Positions 8,709 to 18,323 of a DNA stretch of 64,000 bases are shown one piece after another. The notes beneath the pieces were generated by a model. That model was not told the DNA's origin and did no database searches. It was given only the letters and a program-made list of their open reading frames with translations. Each line of letters opens with the position of its first letter. The first letter of the stretch is position 1. A program made the translations under genes and the position numbers. The DNA is from Kitasatospora sp. NBC_01250. Lineage in GTDB: Bacteria; Actinomycetota; Actinomycetes; Streptomycetales; Streptomycetaceae. Location: positions 8,804,001 to 8,868,000 of the forward strand of contig NZ_CP108476.1 in the NCBI RefSeq assembly GCF_036226465.1. Direction: 5' to 3'.

Positions 8709-11499
8709 CCTCGGCGGTCTCCTCGGCCCCCAGCTCCTGCAGCCGCAGCAGCGCCCGGCCCGCCAGGCCGCGCGTCGCCCGCCGGGCCGGGCCCGAACGG
8801 TGCACCCGGGCGAGCGCGAACAGGGCCAGCGCCTCGTGGTAGCGGTCGCCGCCCGACTCGGACAGCGAGAGCGCGTCCGTCAGGTACCGCAGTGCCTTCC
8901 CGGTGTTGGCGAGCCCGTGTTCCGCCACGCCCAGGTTGATCAGGATGTTGGCCTCGGCCGGCACGTTGCGCCCGCTGCGCGCCGCGGTCAGGCCGGGCCT
9001 GCCACAGCGTAACGACTCCTCGAACTCACCCATTTCGGCGTGCAGTTCGCACAGGACGTCGAGGCAGCGCGCCTCGTGGTACCCCGACCCGACGCGGTGC
9101 GCCAGGTCCAGGGCCGCTCGGGCGTGGGGCAGCGCGGCCGTGTAGTCCTTCGCCCCCCGAAGCGCGGCGGCCAGACTGCTCAGAAGACCGGTGCGCAGCA
9201 CGTCGTCGTCGAGATCCGCCAGCAGGCGCAGGCCGTGCTGGAGCCGGTCCACCGCGGCACCGTGACGGCCCAGTCGCGTGTGGGCCACGCCCAGGTCGCC
9301 CAGCAGGAGCGCCTGGGCCCGCCGGTTCCCGGCCAGCTCGGCGCTGCGCAGTGCGACCAGGAGGAGGTCCACCCACGGCCGGGCCTGCCCGGCGGTGGAG
9401 AAGTAGTCGAAGAGCAGGTGGGCCAGCTGCCAGGCCTGCTCGTGACAGCCGATCCGCTGTGCCGTGCGCACCAGCGCGGCGACGTTGTCCCGCTCCTGTG
9501 CGCACCAGGCCACGCGTTCCCGCTGCTCGTCGAGGCGCGACGGCCCGTGGCCGTCCGCGGCCGGACCGGCGGGCGCGAGCCCGGCCCAGTGGCCCCCGTT
9601 GTCCCGCGTCAGGGTTCCCACGTACCACCGCAGCAACCGCTCCAGGGCCGCTCGACGCGTGGTGCTCGTCCCGTGGCCGCGGGACACCTCCTCGGCGTAG
9701 ATGCGTGTCAGGTCGTGCATCCAGTAGCTGCTGCCGGTGGTCTCCACCAGGTGCTGGGCGGCCAGGCTGCGCAGCGCCGTCGCCGCGGCCGGCGGCGTGA
9801 CGTCCAGCAGCGCGGCGGCAGCCTCCATGCGGATGCCCACGCCCGGGAACAGCCCGAGCGTGCGGAAGGCGTGGGCGGCCGTGGCGTCGAGCCCGGCGTA
9901 GGACCAGGAGAGCACGCCGCGCACCGAGGACAGCTCGTCGTCCGGGATCTGCAGGGCGTCGAGCCGGCGCCGCACGTCCTCCAGGTCGGCGATCAGGTCG
10001 GCGATCCGCGAGCGGGGGCCCGCGGTCACCTGCTCGGAGGCGATCCGCAGCGCCAGCGGCAGGTGGTCGCACAGGTCGGCGAGGCGCCGTGCCGCCGAGG
10101 GTTCGGCGCCGACCCGGGCACTGCCGATCGCGTCGCGGAGCAGTCGCAGCGACTCCTCGGCGGTGAACGGGGACAGCGACACCCGGCGGGCCGCGTAGCG
10201 GACCGCGAGGCCGCTGAGCCGGTTGCGGCTGGTCACGACGGTGAAGGAGGGGCCGCCGCCCGGCAGCAGGTCCTCCACCTGGTCGGCGGAAGCGACGTTG
10301 TCCAGCACGATGAGCATGCGCCTGTTCTGCACGATGCTGCGCCACAGCGCGACCCGTTCCTCCTGGTCCGCCGGGATCTTCCCGGCGTTCAGCGAGGTGA
10401 GCAGGTGGTGCAGGGCGTCCACGGGGGAACTGGCCGGGTGCTTGGGGTCGAAGCCGCGGAGGTTGAGGTACAGCTGGCCGTCGGGGTAGTCGGCGGCCAG
10501 CAGATGACCGCAGTGGACGGCCAGCGCGGTCTTGCCGACCCCGCCGACTCCGACGACCATCACGATCTGCGGGCACCCGGCCTCGTCGGCCCCGCCGCCA
10601 CCGCTGGCGGTGCGTGCCGCGTCCAGCACCTGTCGGACCGACCCGGCACGCCCCACGAACCCGCCGACGCCGCGCGGCAGTTGCGCCGGCCGGGGGACAG
10701 GCGCGTGCGCCGGTGCGACCGCCTCGCCACGCGGACGGGCGCCGGCCCCGGCGTTGTCGGACAGGATCGACGCGTACAGGGCCTGCAACTCGGCCGACGG
10801 GTCGATCCCCAGCTCCTCGGCGAGCAGCCTGCGCAGCTCGTGGTACTGCGCGAGCGCGTCGGCCGTCCGGCCGCTGCGCCGCAGCGCCGTCATCAGCAGG
10901 GCACGCAGCCGCTCGTGGTACGGGCTGTCCGGCACGTGGCCCGTCAACTGATCTGCCACCGTGGCCGGTTGCCCGAGTTCCAGGAGAAGTTCGGCACGCT
11001 CCAACAGCAGCCGCAACCGCAGCTCGGCCGCCCACGTGCGGTGCTGGGCGGCGAACGGACCCGGCAGGCCGCCCAGTGCGGAGCCCGGGTGCCAGCGGGC
11101 CAGTGCCCCGTCCAGGGCGGTGACCGCGGCGGCGGGGTCCTGCCCGGCCCGGCTGTGGCGGGCCCGGTCCGCCAACTGCTCGACCACGCTGATGTCGAGC
11201 CGGCCGGGGGCGAGATGGAGCGCATAGCCCGGCCCTGAACTGGTCAGCGGGTCGCCCAGACCCTTCAGCGCGCGGCGCAGGCCGGAGACGTAGGTGTGCA
11301 GGATGCCGGCCGCGGTGGCCGGGGGAGCCTCGCCCCAGATGGAGTCGATCAGATCGTCACGGGAGACGACACTGTCGGTCCTCAGTGCGAGAACAGCGAA
11401 CACCGCGCGTTGCTTCGGCGAGCCGAGAAGCAGTTCTCGCCCCTGGGCGTAGGCGCGCAGCGGTCCGAGAGTCTCAACCCTCAGGCGGTCGTTCTCCAC
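8611..11499 (-). CDS. SARP/AfsR-family transcriptional activator (OmpR-type DBD, BTAD, NB-ARC, TPR)
   Basis: The 962-residue regulator starts at GTG 11499 behind GAGGGAGAG; open frame further upstream is not coding-like. Residues ~1-95 form an OmpR-type winged helix (LGSPKQRAVFAVLAL), ~100-245 a BTAD (SPYHERLRALLMTAL, EELGIDPSAELQALY), ~290-560 an NB-ARC ATPase with Walker A GVGGVGKT near 317, and the C-terminus TPR-like helices. Large SARPs of this AfsR type activate secondary metabolism or development. The nearest candidate targets are the divergent polyol operon or more distant clusters. The C-terminal end overlaps the convergent LuxR gene. Confidence 0.93.
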   Translation of the reverse strand: MENDRLRVETLGPLRAYAQGRELLLGSPKQRAVFAVLALRTDSVVSRDDLIDSIWGEAPPATAAGILHTYVSGLRRALKGLGDPLTSSGPGYALHLAPGRLDISVVEQLADRARHSRAGQDPAAAVTALDGALARWHPGSALGGLPGPFAAQHRTWAAELRLRLLLERAELLLELGQPATVADQLTGHVPDSPYHERLRALLMTALRRSGRTADALAQYHELRRLLAEELGIDPSAELQALYASILSDNAGAGARPRGEAVAPAHAPVPRPAQLPRGVGGFVGRAGSVRQVLDAARTASGGGGADEAGCPQIVMVVGVGGVGKTALAVHCGHLLAADYPDGQLYLNLRGFDPKHPASSPVDALHHLLTSLNAGKIPADQEERVALWRSIVQNRRMLIVLDNVASADQVEDLLPGGGPSFTVVTSRNRLSGLAVRYAARRVSLSPFTAEESLRLLRDAIGSARVGAEPSAARRLADLCDHLPLALRIASEQVTAGPRSRIADLIADLEDVRRRLDALQIPDDELSSVRGVLSWSYAGLDATAAHAFRTLGLFPGVGIRMEAAAALLDVTPPAAATALRSLAAQHLVETTGSSYWMHDLTRIYAEEVSRGHGTSTTRRAALERLLRWYVGTLTRDNGGHWAGLAPAGPAADGHGPSRLDEQRERVAWCAQERDNVAALVRTAQRIGCHEQAWQLAHLLFDYFSTAGQARPWVDLLLVALRSAELAGNRRAQALLLGDLGVAHTRLGRHGAAVDRLQHGLRLLADLDDDVLRTGLLSSLAAALRGAKDYTAALPHARAALDLAHRVGSGYHEARCLDVLCELHAEMGEFEESLRCGRPGLTAARSGRNVPAEANILINLGVAEHGLANTGKALRYLTDALSLSESGGDRYHEALALFALARVHRSGPARRATRGLAGRALLRLQELGAEETAEVTEFLRVLDADPPPVTAGRPMRRAGDRVRRAG

Positions 11500-12050
11500 G
11501 ACGGTCTCTCCCTCGGAGAAAGCAGAGTTCCGGCGCGGGGTGGGGGCGTTGTTCCGGCTCTGCGTAGCCTGGTGGTGCGATGAGGACGTCCGGCGCCCGG
11601 GCGACCACGGCCGTGCGCGTGGGTCTGCCGGGCGCTCCGGAGCCAGGTCCGCAGTACTGTCTCCGGGAGTGGTCCCGAGGTGGTCCTGAGATCGTCGGCC
11701 ACCAGAGCTGGGGCCGGCCCGGACCATCGGGGTCCGAGTGTCGTCGGTGTCCGACACCGGGGTCAAGCCCCGTGACCGTGCCTTTCCCCTGCGCAGGATG
11801 ACCGGATCCGCACCGATCCAGGCGCTGTTGTGCCGGATCGGGAGCCGGAACCCGGTCATTCGGGCATCGCAGAGCGGCCGCAGAGCAGGCTTGTGCCGCT
11901 GACCTGCAGTCATCTCCACCGGGAACGGGCATGATTCGGGCCTGATCCGGTCGGCCGTGGAGCTGTCCGTCGTTCCGGCACGGGGGTATAAATCTTCCAC
12001 GGGCGCATTTCGGGCTTCCGATGTCCGAACGGGCGGAGGGAGATCGGGAG
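11500..12050. other. Divergent intergenic region between SARP and DeoR genes
   Basis: This 551-bp stretch has no convincing gene on either strand; the open frames here lack family similarity and ribosome sites. It should hold the promoters of the SARP gene (leftward) and of the DeoR-led sugar operon (rightward). An unusually A+T-rich patch (GGGTATAAATCTTCCAC, ~11985-12000) lies about 50-65 bp before the DeoR start and is the best -10-like candidate. Confidence 0.5.
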
Positions 12051-12812
12051 ATGCAGGCAGCGGAGCGGCAACACCGGATCCTGGTCCTGGCCCGCCAGGA
12101 GGGGCGCGTCGAGGTCACCGCCGCGGCCGCCGACTTCGACGTCGCGGTGGAGACCATCCGGCGCGACCTGAGCGAGTTGGAGCGCAGGGGGCTGGTCCGC
12201 CGTACCCACGGCGGCGCCTACCCGGTCGAGAGCACCGGCTTCGAGACCGACCTGGCGCAGCGCGTCACCCGGCACGTGGAGGCGAAGCGCCGGATCGCGG
12301 CTGAAGCCGTCAAGCTGGTGGGCGAGGCGGAGAGCGTCTTCGTCGACGAGGGCTACACCCCGCAGCTCCTCGCCGCGCTGCTGCCGGGCGACCGTCCGCT
12401 GACCGTGGTGACGGCCTCGCTGTCGACCGCCGCGGCGGTGGCCGACTCGGCCAACATGACCGTCCTGCTGCTGGGCGGCCGGGTCCGCGGCCGGACCATG
12501 GCCACCGTGGGCTCCTGGGCCTGCGCGATGCTCTCGGGCTTCGTCATCGACCTGGCGTTCCTGGGGGCGAACGGGATATCCCGCGACCTCGGCCTGACCA
12601 CGCCCGATCCGGCGGTGGCCGACGTCAAGGCCAAGGCCCTCGAGGTGTCCCGCAGAAGGGTCTTCATGGGTCACCACAGCAAGTTCGGGGCCAGCAGCTT
12701 CTGCCGTTTCGCCGAGGTCGGCGACTTCGAGACCATCGTCACCGACACCGAACTGTCCAGCGCGGAAGCCCACCGCTACGCCTTGCTGGGACCGCACGTC
12801 GTCCGGGCCTGA
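12051..12812 (+). CDS. DeoR/GlpR-family transcriptional repressor of sugar utilisation
   Basis: The 253-residue protein has an N-terminal DeoR winged helix (QHRILVLARQEGRVEV, then VETIRRDLSELERRG) and a C-terminal DeoR sugar-phosphate-sensing domain (LGANGIS, FMGHHSKFGASSF). ATG 12051 sits after a GGAGGGAGATCGGGAG stretch; an in-frame ATG at 12021 would add ten residues but has no ribosome site. It heads the operon encoding a polyol transporter, a dehydrogenase and a kinase. It is therefore inferred to repress that operon and respond to a phosphorylated sugar made by the pathway. Confidence 0.92.
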   Translation: MQAAERQHRILVLARQEGRVEVTAAAADFDVAVETIRRDLSELERRGLVRRTHGGAYPVESTGFETDLAQRVTRHVEAKRRIAAEAVKLVGEAESVFVDEGYTPQLLAALLPGDRPLTVVTASLSTAAAVADSANMTVLLLGGRVRGRTMATVGSWACAMLSGFVIDLAFLGANGISRDLGLTTPDPAVADVKAKALEVSRRRVFMGHHSKFGASSFCRFAEVGDFETIVTDTELSSAEAHRYALLGPHVVRA

Positions 12813-12988
12813 GGCACCGGTCCCGAGAAAAGCCCCGCGTTCGAAGACCAGCACGCCCCGGGCGCCACCGGCCGGTGGCCGTGGCGCGGCTGCCGCCGTC
12901 TCCGCAGGACGCACGGCCGCCGCCCCGGTCGCCCGTGCCCCGAACCGGTCCCACCCGACCGGGTTCGCCGAGAAAGGGAACACGCACC

Positions 12989-14353
12989 ATGACGATCAGA
13001 CAGACGGTCCTGCGCGCCACCGTGCCGCTGGGCCTGGCAGCCCTCTGCGGAGCCACCCTCGCGGGATGCAGCGGCGCCGGTGGCGCCGGCGGCGGCTCGC
13101 AGGCGCACGCCATCAACGTGCTGATGGTGAACAACCCGCAGATGGAGGACCTGCAGAAGCTGACGGCGGCCAACTTCACCAAGACCACCGGCATCAAGGT
13201 CAACTTCACCGTGCTGCCGGAGGACGACGCCCGGGACAAGTTCACCCAGGACTTCTCCAGCCAGTCCGGCCAGTACGACATCGCGACCATCAGCAACTAC
13301 GAGGTCCCGTTCTACGCGAAGAACGGCTGGCTGGCCTCGCTCAGCGGGCACGCGAGCAGCGACAGCGGCTTCCAGCAGAGCGACATCCTGCCCACCATCC
13401 AGCAGGCGCTGACGTACAACGGCCAGATCTACGCCGAGCCGTTCTACGGCGAGTCCTCGTTCCTGATGTACCGCAAGGACGTCTTCGCGGCCAAGGGCCT
13501 GACCATGCCCGCCAACCCGACCTGGGAGCAGGTCGCCGACCTGGCGGCCAAGGCCGACGGGGCGCAGCCGGGCATGAAGGGCATCTGCCTGCGCGGGCAA
13601 CCGGGCTGGGGCGAGGTGATCGCACCGCTGACCACCGTGGTCAACACCATGGGCGGCACCTGGTTCGACCAGAACTGGCAGGCCCAGCTGACCGCGCCGG
13701 CCTTCACCGCCGCCACCGACTTCTACGTCAACCTGGTGAAGTCCCACGGTGAGGCGGGCGCGCCGCAGTCCGGCTTCACCGAGTGCCTCAACGACATGGA
13801 GCAGAGCAAGGTCGCCATGTGGTACGACGCGACCTCGGCGGCCGGCTCGCTGGAGGCCTCCGACTCACCGGTGGCGGGGAAGATCGGGTACGTGCCCGCG
13901 CCGGTCGACCAGACGAAGAGTTCGGGCTGGCTCTACACCTGGGCCTGGGGGGTGCAGAAGGCCAGCAAGCACCAGGACGACGCGTGGAAGTTCATCTCCT
14001 GGGCCTCCGGGCAGGGCTACGAGAACCTGGTCGGCCAGAGTCTGGGCTGGTCCCGGGTGCCGGCCGGCAAGCGCGCCTCGACGTACCGCAACCCGAGCTA
14101 CGTGGCCGCCGCCTCGGCGTTCGCCCAGGCCACCGAGACCGCACTGACCAGCGTCGATCCGCAGAACCCGGGAGTGCAGCCGCGGCCCGCGCCGGGCATC
14201 CAGTTCGTCGGGATCCCCGAGTTCACCGATCTGGGCACCCAGGTCTCGCAGCAGATCAGCGACGCGATCGCGGGCCGGACCAGTGTGGACCAGGCGCTGA
14301 AGAACAGTCAGGCGCTCGCCGCCAAGGTCGGCGCCAAGTACGCCGGTCACTGA
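12989..14353 (+). CDS. ABC transporter sugar/polyol-binding lipoprotein
   Basis: The 454-residue extracellular solute-binding protein (family 1) has a signal peptide ending in the lipobox LAGC at residues ~25-28, so it should be lipid-anchored. The mature part carries binding-protein features such as YNGQIYAEPFYGESSFLMYR and the late TWAWGVQKAS region. It starts at ATG 12989 after AAAGGGAA. It is followed by two permease genes, a polyol dehydrogenase and a sugar kinase, which point to a hexitol (sorbitol or mannitol type) substrate. Confidence 0.93.
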   Translation: MTIRQTVLRATVPLGLAALCGATLAGCSGAGGAGGGSQAHAINVLMVNNPQMEDLQKLTAANFTKTTGIKVNFTVLPEDDARDKFTQDFSSQSGQYDIATISNYEVPFYAKNGWLASLSGHASSDSGFQQSDILPTIQQALTYNGQIYAEPFYGESSFLMYRKDVFAAKGLTMPANPTWEQVADLAAKADGAQPGMKGICLRGQPGWGEVIAPLTTVVNTMGGTWFDQNWQAQLTAPAFTAATDFYVNLVKSHGEAGAPQSGFTECLNDMEQSKVAMWYDATSAAGSLEASDSPVAGKIGYVPAPVDQTKSSGWLYTWAWGVQKASKHQDDAWKFISWASGQGYENLVGQSLGWSRVPAGKRASTYRNPSYVAAASAFAQATETALTSVDPQNPGVQPRPAPGIQFVGIPEFTDLGTQVSQQISDAIAGRTSVDQALKNSQALAAKVGAKYAGH

Positions 14354-14364
14354 CGGAGGCACCC

Positions 14365-15330
14365 TTGAGCACCCTCTCGATCCTTCGCAGCCGGCGCCCC
14401 TCGGAGGCGTTGCGGCCCGGCGCCCCGCCGGTGAGCCGCCGGCCGCGGGGCGCCTGGTCCCGCCGGGCGCCGCTGCTGCCGGCGCTGGTATTCATGATCG
14501 TCGTCACCCAGCTGCCCTTCGTGGGGACCCTGGTGATCTCGTTCATGCGCTGGAACGCGCTGGAGCCGGACGACCGCGGCTTCGGCGGCCTGGCCAACTA
14601 CAAGGCCGCGTTCGAGGATCCGGCGCTGCGCTCGTCCATCAAGACCACGGTCCTGCTGACCGCCGCCGTGGTCCTGGTGAGCCTGCTCCTGGGGCTGGTG
14701 CTGGCGCTGCTGCTCGACCGGCGATTCCGTGGCCGCGGCATCGTGCGCACGATGCTGATCACGCCCTTCCTGGTGGTGCCCGCGGCCTCCGCGCTGCTCT
14801 GGAAGCACGCGATCTACAACGCCTCCTACGGTCTGCTGAACGGCACGCTGACCTGGCTCTGGAGCCTGTTCGGCAGCACCCGCGCACCACAGCCGGACTG
14901 GCTCTCGACCACGCCGCTGCTCGCGGTGGAGGCCTCGCTGATCTGGCAGTGGACGCCGTTCATGATGCTGATCCTGCTCGCCGGACTGCAGAGCCGGCCG
15001 ATGGACGTGGTCGAGGCGGCCCGGGTGGACGGGGCGAGCACCTGGCAGGTGTTCCGCTACCTCACCTTCCCGCACCTGCGCCGCTACCTGGAGCTGGCCG
15101 CACTGCTCGGCAGCATCTACGTGGTGCAGAACTTCGACGCGGTCTTCACGCTGACCTCCGGCGGGCTGGGTACCGCCAACCTGCCCTACACCGTCTACCA
15201 GACCTTCTACCAGGGCCACGACTACGGCCAGGCCTCCGCCGAGGGCGTCCTCGTGGTCATCTGCACCATCCTCCTCGCGACCTTCGCGCTGAGGACCGTC
15301 TCGTCGCTGTTCCGGGAGGAGTCACTGTGA
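14365..15330 (+). CDS. Sugar ABC transporter permease (MalF/UgpA type)
   Basis: The 321-residue inner-membrane permease has six predicted helices and the EAA loop (EAARVDGASTWQVFRYLTFP) that contacts the ATPase. The start is TTG 14365, five bases after GGAGG; no ATG or GTG fits better. The last four bases overlap the next permease start. It pairs with that gene as the transmembrane heterodimer for the upstream binding lipoprotein. Confidence 0.93.
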   Translation: MSTLSILRSRRPSEALRPGAPPVSRRPRGAWSRRAPLLPALVFMIVVTQLPFVGTLVISFMRWNALEPDDRGFGGLANYKAAFEDPALRSSIKTTVLLTAAVVLVSLLLGLVLALLLDRRFRGRGIVRTMLITPFLVVPAASALLWKHAIYNASYGLLNGTLTWLWSLFGSTRAPQPDWLSTTPLLAVEASLIWQWTPFMMLILLAGLQSRPMDVVEAARVDGASTWQVFRYLTFPHLRRYLELAALLGSIYVVQNFDAVFTLTSGGLGTANLPYTVYQTFYQGHDYGQASAEGVLVVICTILLATFALRTVSSLFREESL

Positions 15331-16199
15331 CGGCCGCGACCACCACCCTGTCCGCCCCGCGCCGTCGTGCCGCCGCGGCCCGGCGGGGCGGCGCCCTGCT
15401 CGGGCTGCTGGCCTGGGGCTGCGGGGTGCTCTTCTTCCTGCCGTTCGCCTGGATGGTGCTCACCTCGCTGCACAGCGAGTCGGCCGCGGCCACCAACCCG
15501 CCCAGCGTCGGGGCCGGGCTGACCCTGCAGGGCTACCGGGAGTTCTTCGGCGCCGGCACCGGGGTGAGCCCGTGGCCGCCGCTGATCAACTCCCTGACGG
15601 CCAGCGTGGCTTCGACGCTGCTGGTGCTGCTGCTGTCGATCCCCGCCGCCTACGCGCTGTCGATCCGGCCGGTGCGCAAGTGGACCGACGTGATGTTCTT
15701 CTTCCTGTCCACCAAGATGCTGCCGGCCGTGGCGGGCCTGCTGCCGATCTACCTGATCGCCCAGAACGCCGGCATGCTGGACGACATCTGGCTGCTGGTC
15801 ATCCTCTACACCGCGATGAACCTGCCGATCGCGGTGTGGATGATGCGTTCCTTCCTGGCCGAGGTGCCCAGGGAACTGCTGGAGGCGGCCTCGATCGACG
15901 GCGCGGGGCTGCTGACCACGCTGGCGCGGATCGTGGCTCCCGTGGCCATGCCGGGCATCGCGGCCACCGCGCTGATCTCCTTCATCTTCAGCTGGAACGA
16001 ACTGCTGTTCGCCCGGGTACTGACGGGCGTCGTCGCCGGCACCGCACCCGTCTTCCTCACCGGCTTCGTCACCAGCCAGGGCCTCTTCCTGGCGAAGGTG
16101 TGCGCCGCCGCCGTCTGCATCTCCGTGCCGGTGCTCGTCGCCGGCTTCGCCGCCCAGGACAAGCTCGTCCAGGGCCTCTCGCTTGGGGCAGTCAAATGA
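15327..16199 (+). CDS. Sugar ABC transporter permease (MalG type)
   Basis: The 290-residue permease has about six helices and the EAA motif (LLEAASIDGAGLLTTLARIV). GTG 15327 overlaps the upstream permease stop (GTGA) with GGGAGGA before it. No ATP-binding subunit gene occurs in this operon. In actinomycetes such carbohydrate importers commonly share the MsiK ATPase encoded elsewhere, which is the inferred arrangement here. Confidence 0.93.
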   Translation: MTAATTTLSAPRRRAAAARRGGALLGLLAWGCGVLFFLPFAWMVLTSLHSESAAATNPPSVGAGLTLQGYREFFGAGTGVSPWPPLINSLTASVASTLLVLLLSIPAAYALSIRPVRKWTDVMFFFLSTKMLPAVAGLLPIYLIAQNAGMLDDIWLLVILYTAMNLPIAVWMMRSFLAEVPRELLEAASIDGAGLLTTLARIVAPVAMPGIAATALISFIFSWNELLFARVLTGVVAGTAPVFLTGFVTSQGLFLAKVCAAAVCISVPVLVAGFAAQDKLVQGLSLGAVK

Positions 16200-16227
16200 C
16201 CGGTCAGATCGTCTCGGGGGCGGTGCG

Positions 16228-17217
16228 GTGAAGGCCGCCGTCATCAGCGCACCCGGTGTGGTGACCATGGAGACCGTGGCGGATCCGGCACCGGGCCCGC
16301 GGGAGGTGGTGGTCAAGGTGGCGGCCTGCGGTCTGTGCGGCACCGATCTGCACATCCTGCAGGGCGAGTTCGCGCCCACCCTGCCCATCGTCCCGGGCCA
16401 CGAGTTCGCCGGGGAGGTGGTCGCCGTGGGCACCGGCGTCGGTGAGCTGGCGATCGGGGACCGGGTCGCCGTCGACCCCTCGCTGCCCTGCCACGAGTGC
16501 CACTACTGCCGGATCGGGCGGAGCAACCTGTGCGAGCACTTCGCCGCGATCGGGGTCACCGTCCCGGGCGCGGCCGCCGAGTTCGCCCTCGCCCCGGCCG
16601 CCAACTGCGTGCGCCTGCCGGAGCACGTCCGCACCGAGGACGCCGCCCTCATCGAACCGCTCTCCTGCGCGGTGCGCGGGTACGACGTGCTGCGCAGCCG
16701 GCTGGCCAGCAACGTGCTGATCTACGGCTCCGGCACCATGGGTCTGATGATGCTGGAGCTCGCCAAGCGCACCGGGGCGGCCAGCGTGGACGTGGTCGAC
16801 ATCAACAGCGAACGGCTCACCGCCGCCCGCCTGCTGGGCTGCACCAACGCCGTCGCCGACGCCGCGGAGATCGAGCGACCGCGCGGTTGGGACGTGGTCA
16901 TCGACGCCACCGGCAACGAGCGGGCCATCCAGGAGGCCCTGGGCCGGGTCGGCAAGGGCGGCACCTACCTGCAGTTCGGCGTCGCCGACTACGCCGCCCG
17001 GGCGACGATCGAGCCCTACCGGATCTACAACCAGGAGATCACCATCACCGGCTCGATGGCGGTCCTGCACAGTTACGAGCGCGCGGCGGAGCTCTTCGCC
17101 GCCGGGGTGCTGGACCCGCAGGTCTTCATCAGCGACCGGCTCCCGCTGGCCGACTACGCCGCCGCGCTGCGGCGCTTCCAGGCGGGCAAGGGCCGGAAGA
17201 TCGTCATCACGCCATGA
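16228..17217 (+). CDS. Zinc-dependent medium-chain dehydrogenase (polyol/sorbitol dehydrogenase-like)
   Basis: The 329-residue MDR-superfamily NAD(P)-dependent dehydrogenase has catalytic zinc ligands in CGLCGTDLH and PGHEFAGEV and a four-Cys structural zinc lobe (CHECHYCRIGRSNLC). The Rossmann fold begins at ~160 (IYGSGTMGLMMLELAK), and VVDINSER sits at the cofactor-specificity position. The start is GTG 16228 after a CGGGGGCGG stretch. It lies between the permeases and a PfkB kinase, so it is inferred to oxidise the imported polyol to a ketose that the kinase then phosphorylates. The exact substrate cannot be read from sequence. Confidence 0.92.
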   Translation: MKAAVISAPGVVTMETVADPAPGPREVVVKVAACGLCGTDLHILQGEFAPTLPIVPGHEFAGEVVAVGTGVGELAIGDRVAVDPSLPCHECHYCRIGRSNLCEHFAAIGVTVPGAAAEFALAPAANCVRLPEHVRTEDAALIEPLSCAVRGYDVLRSRLASNVLIYGSGTMGLMMLELAKRTGAASVDVVDINSERLTAARLLGCTNAVADAAEIERPRGWDVVIDATGNERAIQEALGRVGKGGTYLQFGVADYAARATIEPYRIYNQEITITGSMAVLHSYERAAELFAAGVLDPQVFISDRLPLADYAAALRRFQAGKGRKIVITP

Positions 17218-18200
17218 GCACCCGAGCACCCCTGCCGCGCGCGGAACCGTCGGCCCTGGTCATCGGCGAGGCGCTCATCGACATCCTGGCCGCACCGGAC
17301 GGCCGGCGACGCGCCGTCCCCGGGGGCAGCCCCGCGAACGTGGCGCTCGGGCTGGCCAGGCTCGGCCACCCGGTGCGGCTGGCCACCCGGGTGGGCGGCG
17401 ACGAGTACGGCCGCATGCTGCGGCGCCACCTCGGCGAGAGCGGTGTGCGACTCACCGACGGATCGGTCGTGGACGCCGCGACGTCCACCGCCACCGCCGT
17501 CCTCGACGCCGAAGGCGTGGCGAGGTACCACTTCGACGTCAGCTGGAGTCTGCCACCGGTGGCGACCGACCCGGCCGCCACCGGCCAGGTCGCGCATCTG
17601 CACACCGGGTCGATCGCGGCGCTTCTTTCCCCCGGCGCCGAGCAGGTGGTCGCGGCCGTACGGGCGGTGCGCCCGGGCGTCACCGTCTCCTACGACCCGA
17701 ACCTGCGCTCCGCGCTCCTGGGCCCCGCGGCGCGGGAACGGCCGCGGGTCGAGGAACTCGTGGCCCTCAGCGACGTGGTGAAGGCCGGCGACGAGGACCT
17801 CGGCTGGCTCTACCCCGGCCACGACCCCGGCGCGGTGGCCGCACGGTGGGCGCGCAGCGGCCCCTCACTCGTGGTGCTGACCCTCGGGGCCGGCGGCGCA
17901 CGGGCCTTCTGGCGGCACGGTGGCCACCGGGTCCGGCCGGTGCCGGTCAAGGTGGCGGACACGGTCGGCGCCGGCGACGCCTTCATGGCCGGCCTGCTCA
18001 GCGGGTTGCTGCGGGCCGGGCTGCTGGGCGGCGCCCGGGGGGAGCGGGTGCCCGCCCGCGACGAGCTGCGGGCCGCCACCGGCGCGCGGCGGCTGCCCGC
18101 TCCGGTGGTCGAGTCGCTCGCCCTGGCAGCCCGTACCGCGGCCCTCACCTGCACCCGCCCGGGCGCCGACCCGCCGCGCCGTGCCGAGCTCCTGGACTGA
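17214..18200 (+). CDS. PfkB-family carbohydrate kinase (fructokinase-like)
   Basis: The 328-residue ribokinase/PfkB fold has the N-terminal signature GGSPANVALGLARLG and the C-terminal DTVGAGDAFMAGLL, which holds the catalytic Asp and anion hole. ATG 17214 overlaps the dehydrogenase stop (ATGA). In this operon it would phosphorylate the ketose made by the polyol dehydrogenase. Fructokinase is the best guess, but xylulose or tagatose kinases share the fold. Confidence 0.92.
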   Translation: MSTRAPLPRAEPSALVIGEALIDILAAPDGRRRAVPGGSPANVALGLARLGHPVRLATRVGGDEYGRMLRRHLGESGVRLTDGSVVDAATSTATAVLDAEGVARYHFDVSWSLPPVATDPAATGQVAHLHTGSIAALLSPGAEQVVAAVRAVRPGVTVSYDPNLRSALLGPAARERPRVEELVALSDVVKAGDEDLGWLYPGHDPGAVAARWARSGPSLVVLTLGAGGARAFWRHGGHRVRPVPVKVADTVGAGDAFMAGLLSGLLRAGLLGGARGERVPARDELRAATGARRLPAPVVESLALAARTAALTCTRPGADPPRRAELLD

Positions 18201-18323
18201 TCGCCGAAACGCGTCTCGACGTCGGGCGCGCGTCTGCGGGTGCTGGCGCGGCGGCATCCCCGTAACGTCGCTGTGAGGAGTGGTGGCATCGGTGGGACGC
18301 AGGGACAGGGAGAGGCGAGGAAC

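Noticed and set aside
11500..12000. Upstream extension of the SARP gene to 12000
   Set aside because: The added 167 codons are not SARP-like and skip the good ribosome site before GTG 11499.
16197..16231. Eleven-codon ORF MTGQIVSGAVR overlapping the permease stop
   Set aside because: It overlaps the dehydrogenase start region, has no independent support and is best seen as leader sequence.
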